From Carya illinoinensis (Eukaryota; Streptophyta; Magnoliopsida; Fagales; Juglandaceae), in contig NC_056765.1 of NCBI RefSeq assembly GCF_018687715.1, positions 17,498,894 through 17,562,893 on the forward strand: DNA of 64,000 bases, read 5' to 3'. The first letter of the stretch is position 1, and every line of letters begins with the position of its first letter. The notes beneath the pieces are model-generated. The model made no database searches. It was not told the DNA's origin and was given only the letters and a program-made list of their open reading frames with translations. The position numbers were made by a program, and so were the translations under genes. Positions 58,641 through 64,000 of this stretch are shown here, piece after piece.

Positions 58641-59208
58641 TGGATCGGTGCAAGGGGCGGTATTGTTGGTCGATTATAAACTACAAGTTTGAATACAAAA
58701 TCATTCATGGATTAGATTTTTCACATATTTGCAAAAGGCTAATTAGACTTTTAATTCGAAAATATTATTCATTGGGTTTCTCAAATTTTGTAATTAAGTT
58801 ATTATATTAAACTCTTTTCCAAAGTTATAATAAGGCAAGTACAAATATCCCTTGTTTGATATATCCAAAATTTTGAAATTCTTTAAATCAAACCAAACAT
58901 GTTTAAATCTTAAAAAAAAAAAATCAAAATATTTTTATCGAATCATTATTAAAACACAAAAAATAATAAAACTTGTATAAAATTTAAAACAAAAATTATA
59001 TTTAAATAGCTTCTCAACTTTATAAGTTTTCACAAACTCTAAAATAAAACTTGTTTTGAAAAAATATTAAAATTTTCTTTCATTTTCTAAAATTCAGTTC
59101 TCGTACACTCTATTTAAAAATAGATAAATATGAAGTTATATTAAAAAAAATAATTAATTTTTTAACAATATGTCTCTTTTTTTTTGTTAAAAAACACATA
59201 ATTTAAGC
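58641..59208. other. Non-coding AT-rich spacer
   Basis: No coding region or defined element seen. Confidence 0.4.
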
Positions 59209-59400
59209 CTAATTTAGATAATAAAAACAAAACTATCTCATATCATCTTATCTAATATAATTATTATAATATTTTTAAATTTTTATATATAATATAATAA
59301 ATAATTTAATTTTTTTTAATTTCAAAATAAAATTAATTTAAAAAAAATTAAATTATAATAATATTTTATTTTATTTTTAATAAAATATTTCAATGAACTT
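59209..59400 (-). repeat. MITE-like repeat family A, inverted copy (decayed)
   Basis: It opens AGCCTAATTTAGATAAT, continues TATCTCATATCATCTTATC and the family core TATAATATAATAAATAATTT. Confidence 0.45.
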
Positions 59401-59487
59401 GCATAACTAAAACTAGACTTTCTCAAAATTGTACGCGTAAATTCAATATTTTTCAAAATCAAACATGGCCCATAAGGGTTCAGAATT

Positions 59488-59488
<1 letters not shown>

Positions 59489-59519
<31 letters not shown>
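59489..59519. repeat. (GA)n microsatellite
   Basis: About 30 bp of GA dinucleotides. Confidence 0.93.
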
Positions 59520-59521
<2 letters not shown>

Positions 59522-60139
59522 CCCTTAACAATGATGAGAAACGGTTACGGCGTTGAAGCTACATGAATGAACATAATTTCACGTAGAGGGCAGTATGGTC
59601 AATTTGAAAAAGGTAAGATGGAGTTGAGTGGCAGAAGCGTTATTTGGTGGAAAGGCAAGTGCAGCAATTAAAAGAGAGGATAGATGGTATAGGGAAGGAG
59701 AAAAAAGCAAGGGTAGGTGTGCTTGTGTCATGCAGTTAAGGAGATGTGTTTATTACAAAAGGGACCTACTTCTACTACTACTACTTTTAGGGTGGGTTTC
59801 TGTAGTGACGTTACTCAATGACGTTCTCAGGCTACAGCTGACACGTCAGGTTTCGATTGTTCCTTTTGCCGTCTTTGTCTACTTTTACTTTTCATTTCTC
59901 CCCTTTATCCTAAGAACACCTATTTTATTCCCCCATTATTTCTTGTTTAACAAGTGTAATTAAATTATTAAAAATTTATCTATTTAATTAAATGTATGTA
60001 AACTTTCTACAACTTTTTTTTTTCAAAAGAAAAAAGAAAAAAGTAAAACATGTTTGTGATCTAAAAAAAAAAAAAAATTAATATTTTTTATAATGATCTC
60101 AATTTTTTAAATAGATTATACGAAATTTTCACTCTTACC
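59520..60139. other. Non-coding spacer
   Basis: A 111-codon frame starting at 59628 is open, but its Leu-run middle and lack of any recognisable motif do not support a gene. Nothing else seen. Confidence 0.35.
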
Positions 60140-60330
60140 GTTTAGATTCATAAAGCGTTTCATCTTATTATTATTATAATTTTTCTAAATTTTCATATAA
60201 AATATAATAAATAATTCAATTTTTTTTAAATTCTAAAACAATAATATTATTAAAAAACTATAACAATATTTTATTTAACTTCCATATTTCATTTAAAACC
60301 ATCTTATTTCATTTCTAAATCCAAACTAAT
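60140..60330 (-). repeat. MITE-like repeat family A, inverted copy truncated by an LTR
   Basis: The family core (ATAAAATATAATAAATAATT) runs to TTTCATTTCTAAATCCAAAC, which should continue into the MITE terminus but instead meets the TG of the LTR at 60331. The gypsy element therefore inserted into this MITE. Confidence 0.5.
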
Positions 60331-60993
60331 TGTGAGGATATTTTTCCTATTTACCCTTGAGTCCAAGATAAGGCGATCAGGTGGGCAAGAAGTAGAGCCC
60401 AAGGCCCAACAAAAAAGAACCTTGTCAGACTAACCCATGGGCAAGATTCAAGAGGGATGCACCAGCCATCCAACACCTCGGGCGTTACGTGACCCTTGAA
60501 TGTCTATCTGCATGGGCCAACGTGAAGTAAGGAGAAGCTCTTCAATCTTTGACACTGCTTCATCAACGGACCAGGAGAGAAACCAACATGGCCATATCAA
60601 ATGGAGAACCACACCGCATTTATGGCAACCAAGCCCGAGCTAAACGCTGCATTAATGGTGCCGTTGCTGAGGCACATTGTACTAATGAGATTGAACTAGG
60701 AGTCATGAGGTGGACAAGGTACCCACGAGAACAGTGAGGATTTGCCCCTTCCTCAATTACTAATATAAATACCCACCCCCAAGTACGAGGAAAACATTTT
60801 GGCTCTCTCTACATTTTTATTTTAGAGTTTATTTGCAATCACCCAAGAATCCTTACTAACTTTGGCATCGAAGGCTCCTCAGTCCTTAAGCCGCCCTACT
60901 CTACCTTCATGTTCTATGAGTTTTACAGACCCATTACTAAAAATCCAAATCCTTAGAACTTGGCTCAAAGGTATACGAAACACAACATTAACA
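60331..60993 (+). repeat. 5' LTR of a Tat-type gypsy element (~663 bp)
   Basis: It starts TGTGAGGATATTTTTCC, comparable with TGAAGGGATATTTC of the 31.8-39.1 kb element, and ends ATTAACA directly before a primer-binding-like sequence. A TATA box (TAATATAAATACCC) lies at 60761-60773. The matching 3' LTR is outside the window. Confidence 0.65.
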
Positions 60994-61014
60994 GTGGCAC
61001 CATTTGTGGGATCC
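60994..61014 (+). promoter_or_regulatory. Primer-binding-site-like sequence
   Basis: GTGGCACCATTTGTGGGATCC resembles TTGGCGCCGTCTGTGGGGA of Tat-type elements and the site at 38701-38719; its core is TGGCACCATTTGTGGGA. It marks the start of the internal region. Confidence 0.65.
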
Positions 61015-61099
61015 TTATAAAGACCTTTGTAGGTCTTACGTATACTTTGTATGCCTACGACAACTCGTTCACAGGCAACTCTGGGCCAAGACGAAATCG

Positions 61100-62920
61100 C
61101 CATGGAAGCAAAACTGAGGACCATGGAGGAATGGGTAACCAAGATGACTGCTGAAGTGTAAAAACTCCACTAGGAGAATGAGGACTTGCGAAAACCTCGC
61201 CAAGAACACATCGAAGAGGTCGACCTCAGTGGTGGCAAATATGAAGAATCCTAAAACCAGAGAGTAGGAACATGCGAAGCGCAGGAAAGGAAAAACATGA
61301 AGGATGAAATTCACAACCTTCGAGGGAAATAAGAGGAGATTGCCAGGAAGGTGGGCATGTCATCATCCGTGAACCAGTTACTCGCAAGCACATGATTGCC
61401 TTACACTAAGGAGGGCATGGCCATCCCCCTGCCTCGGAAGTTTAGGGTCCCTACCATGGAGCTATACGATGGAGGACAGGACCCTCTCAAGCACTTAAAC
61501 ATGTTCAGAGCTCACATGATACTACATGGCTTTACTAGCGAGATAGCATGCAGAGCATTCTCATTGACCCAGAAAGGCCTGTTCTAGGTATGGTTTGGGT
61601 CCCGACGCCCCGTTTTATAGATAGCTTCGACGAGCTGTCAGACTTTACCTAACCCAGTTCATGTTAGGCTGGAGAAGATGATGTCCTGTAGCTTATCTCC
61701 TCACCATCAAACAAACCTAGGAAGAGAGTTTGAAGATATACCTGGCAAGATTCAACAAGAAGCATATGTCCACTGATGACCATGACAAGAAAATATCCTT
61801 GGCGGCACTCTTGGGCGGGGTTTGGCCTTGATCCTATTTTATGGCAGAGTTAGGCAGAAGAACCCCTGTGACGTTACGAGAGTTTATGAACTAGGCCAAC
61901 AGCTTCATCAATGCCGAAGATACTTTGCAGGTCTTGATGGAATTAAGGAATAATGAGTTAAAAATGGCTAACCGGAAGGCCAAAGCCTCAACTAAGGCCG
62001 GGGCCCTCGAGAAGGTGGAAAAAGCTTCCCACAGCAAGATAAAGGAGAAAGCCCCAAAGTGAGAACCTGGACTTACTTCGATCGACCCGTGCTCACCATC
62101 ATCGAAACTAATCACCCTACTAACCACGAAGACAATGACCGAAACCCGAGACATTGCTACTGCATATACCGTAGGTCTACCTACCACTATACAGGGCAAT
62201 GCAGCTCTTGGTGCGAAGAGGTAGATAGCACGGAGTAGGCCGAGCTATGACACTCCCTTCCCTGAAGGCAATATCAAGTAAGAAGGACGGAACGAGCAAC
62301 AAAAACTCCAACAGAGCCAACCGACGCATGAGGGAAGAGAGCCGAACAAATGACCACCCGAGCTAGAGCAGCCCCACAATCATCCTCGATCGCCACCACG
62401 GTAGAGCCCTCGTCTTGGAGAAATCCAGACTATTGCCAGAGGTTTCGTGGATGGAGGTACCACATCCTCCAGCAGGAAGGCCTATGTGCGTGGTTCCATG
62501 AGGTGTACTTAGCAGAGTGCCGCCCAGCCAAGCACCGAAGAAGCCAGCCCGGCCCGATTGTCTCCTTTGTGGAGAACGACGAAAATGGGGTGTTGTACCC
62601 TCACGAAGACACGCTGGTCATAACCATGCTGGTGGCTAACTTCATCACCCAAAGGATCCTTACTGATAACGGTAGCCCTGCAAACATTCTGTTCTAGAAG
62701 GCTTTCACACGGATGGGAATTGACGCTACATGACTACAACTAGCCCTGACACTATTGAAGGGATTTTCTAGGGATATGGTGCATCCTGAGGGAACTATCA
62801 CACTGTCAGTCATCGCGGGTACCTCACCCTGCACTGCTGCTATCATGGTCGATTTCCTTGTAGTGAATGTTACGTTTAGGAGCTCAAAAGCCCATGCAAG
62901 CCTTAGCCCATGGCTCACCC
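61100..62920 (+). pseudogene. Tat-type gypsy gag and protease (broken)
   Basis: Gag blocks: MEAKLRTMEEWVTKMTAEV (61099), PLPRKFRVPTMELYDGGQDP, LKHLNMFRAHMILHGFTSEI, ACRAFSLTQKG (61400-61585), a decayed stretch with FNKKHMSTDDHDKKISLAAL in a shifted frame, REFMNxANSFINAEDTLQVL (61890) and ELRNNELKMANRKA. Then the protease region: DYCQRFRGWRYHILQQEG (62433), a VSFVENDENGVLYPHEDTLV block, FITQRILTDNGSPANILF with the D-N-G-S active site typical of Tat proteases (62641), and GTITLSVIAGTSPCTAAIMV followed by DFLVVN. Stops and shifts are frequent. Sequence related to pol stops at about 62885, where RT should follow; instead 3'-region sequence begins, so most of pol appears deleted. Confidence 0.78.
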
Positions 62921-63059
62921 TACTGGGCTCATGGGGGAGGAAGGGAGTACCTGGAGGGAGATGCAGGGTGCCAAAGACAAAGACGTCGTGGGGAGAGGCT
63001 TTGAGGATCTTATTCCCACTCTTTTCAATTTCATTTTTTAAAATTTGTCAGAAGTTGTA

Positions 63060-64000
63060 AATTTGCACTAATTAATGAAAGGATTTTGTTGTGCTTTCAT
63101 TGTGTTTCAAGAAGCCATGCTACATTCAGCTAAAAAAAACAAGTTGACCTATTTAACAAAGTTAGTGATGGACAACAACTTTATTGCCCAACATTTACCT
63201 TCTTTGCAATGCCAACATGCGGGAGTGGGTTCAGTTTCAAACTGCCCGAATACCTACCTCTCCAAGGGGTGAAAGAGAGAGTTGGGCCAAAAGCCGCTCT
63301 ACCCCTCTTGTGGTAGAGAGCAGGTCATTCCCCCCTGGTGATCTGAATAATCTACCCTGGCCCCCATCGCAGCGAAAAGCAAACCAACAACATCGATGTC
63401 CAAAGAAGTTACCTCCCCATGGGTCGCAAAAAGTGAGCAGAACAATGAAAGTTGCTTAAACCCTTTCCAGTGGTGGAGTGTGGGTCGACCCTCAGCCACC
63501 CAAAAATAGATTACCTTCCTTGTAAGCATCAACAAGTAGGAACGGGTCCAGTCTAAAACTACCTGAATACTTACCTCTCCACGAGGCCCCACGGTAGAGA
63601 GCATGTCCTAACACCCCCCCCCCCAGGGGCCCAAATGCCTACCTCGACCTCTGCCATAAAGAAGAGTAGGTCTAGCACCAACCTAACTCAAATCTTACAT
63701 TTCCTATGATGTTAATGAGTGAGAGTAGGTTCACTCACAAACTACCTAAACAACCTACCTCTCTAAGGGGCCTCCCATGGTAGAGAGCGAGTCCTACCCC
63801 CCCGGGTGGCCCAAATACCTACCCTGATTCCTATTGCAACAAAGAGCGATCAGCCGCGTTGCTATCTGAATTGACCTTCCTACGGGGTACCATAAGTATA
63901 AGTGTAATGCCTAGGGCTTATTTATCCAAGTGCGGGTCAGTCCTCAACTTCCTGAAAAAGAAAATGAAGTTACCTTCCTCGCAAGCATGGACAGGCGATA
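63060..64000 (+). repeat. Degenerate tandem repeat in the 3' region of the 60.3-kb Tat-type element
   Basis: The phrase [ACTACCTGAATACTTACCTC]-like recurs: AACTGCCCGAATACCTACCT at 63238, AACTACCTGAATACTTACCT at 63557, AACTACCTAAACAACCTACC at 63739. Each is followed by CTC-AAGGGG-type sequence and GGTAGAGAGC (63310, 63591, 63778). A second phrase, TACCTTCCTTGTAAGCAT / TACCTTCCTCGCAAGCAT, occurs at 63512 and 63971. Runs of C follow several units. The array continues past the window end. It differs from the 34.2-35.1 kb array. Confidence 0.65.

Noticed and set aside
59628..59963. 111-codon plus-strand ORF
   Set aside because: Leu-run and low-complexity tail, no motif, no supporting exon structure.
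63222..64000. Possible CRISPR-like or regularly spaced repeat
   Set aside because: Repeat spacing and sequence are irregular and it lies in the 3' region of a plant retroelement; CRISPR arrays are not expected in a plant nuclear genome.

Overview
The window is nuclear DNA from a flowering plant, most likely a woody eudicot. It is AT-rich and packed with plant LINEs, Ty3/gypsy relics, short inverted-repeat transposons and microsatellites. The only structurally intact plant gene I can support has the canonical BEL1-like homeobox exon layout. Fagales (walnut/hickory-like) is my guess from the look of the dispersed repeats; it is an inference only.

Layout. 1-7.5 kb: an unassigned, possibly LTR-derived AT-rich stretch, a short PPR-protein fragment (minus) and a decayed FAR1/FHY3-type MULE-derived pseudogene (minus). 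7.5-9.8 kb: a 2.25-kb solo LTR (minus). 10.7-17.05 kb: a full-length but dead L1-type LINE (plus) with a 17-bp target-site duplication (TSD), containing a nested hAT-like element with an 8-bp TSD. 17.1-20 kb: an inverted pair of one MITE family, another MITE and a 5'-truncated LINE. 21-22 kb: a PIF/Harbinger-type Myb/SANT-like pseudogene (minus). 22.96-25.16 kb: a second solo LTR of the 7.5-kb family in opposite orientation, with a perfect 5-bp TSD. 25.7-26.4 kb: a second hAT-like element. 28.4-30.5 kb: an internally deleted gypsy element (gag plus protease joined to the polypurine tract and LTR, minus). 31.8-39.1 kb: a Tat-lineage gypsy element (minus) with both LTRs, RT, two RNase H regions and integrase, no gag, and a Retand-like 3' region carrying antisense coding sequence and a ~193-bp tandem repeat. 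39.7-44.45 kb: a 5'-truncated LINE (minus) interrupted by a TRIM with a 5-bp TSD and probably by another 0.87-kb insert. 47.3-54.9 kb: the BEL1-like homeobox gene (minus) and its upstream region. 55.2-60.3 kb: a truncated LINE with an intact 425-codon ORF, nested MITEs and a LINE RNase H remnant. 60.3-64 kb: the 5' end of another Tat-type element (plus; LTR, primer-binding site, gag, protease) leading into a degenerate tandem repeat that runs off the window.

How it works together. The BEL1-like protein should act in the nucleus as a TALE transcription factor that heterodimerises with KNOX proteins. Everything else is mobile DNA or its debris, with several clear insertion-into-insertion cases that give a relative order of events. 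I found no novel multi-gene system. The most unusual structures are the antisense/tandem-repeat 3' region of the Tat element, the pair of opposed solo LTRs, and two pure poly-G tracts of 32 and 27 bases.
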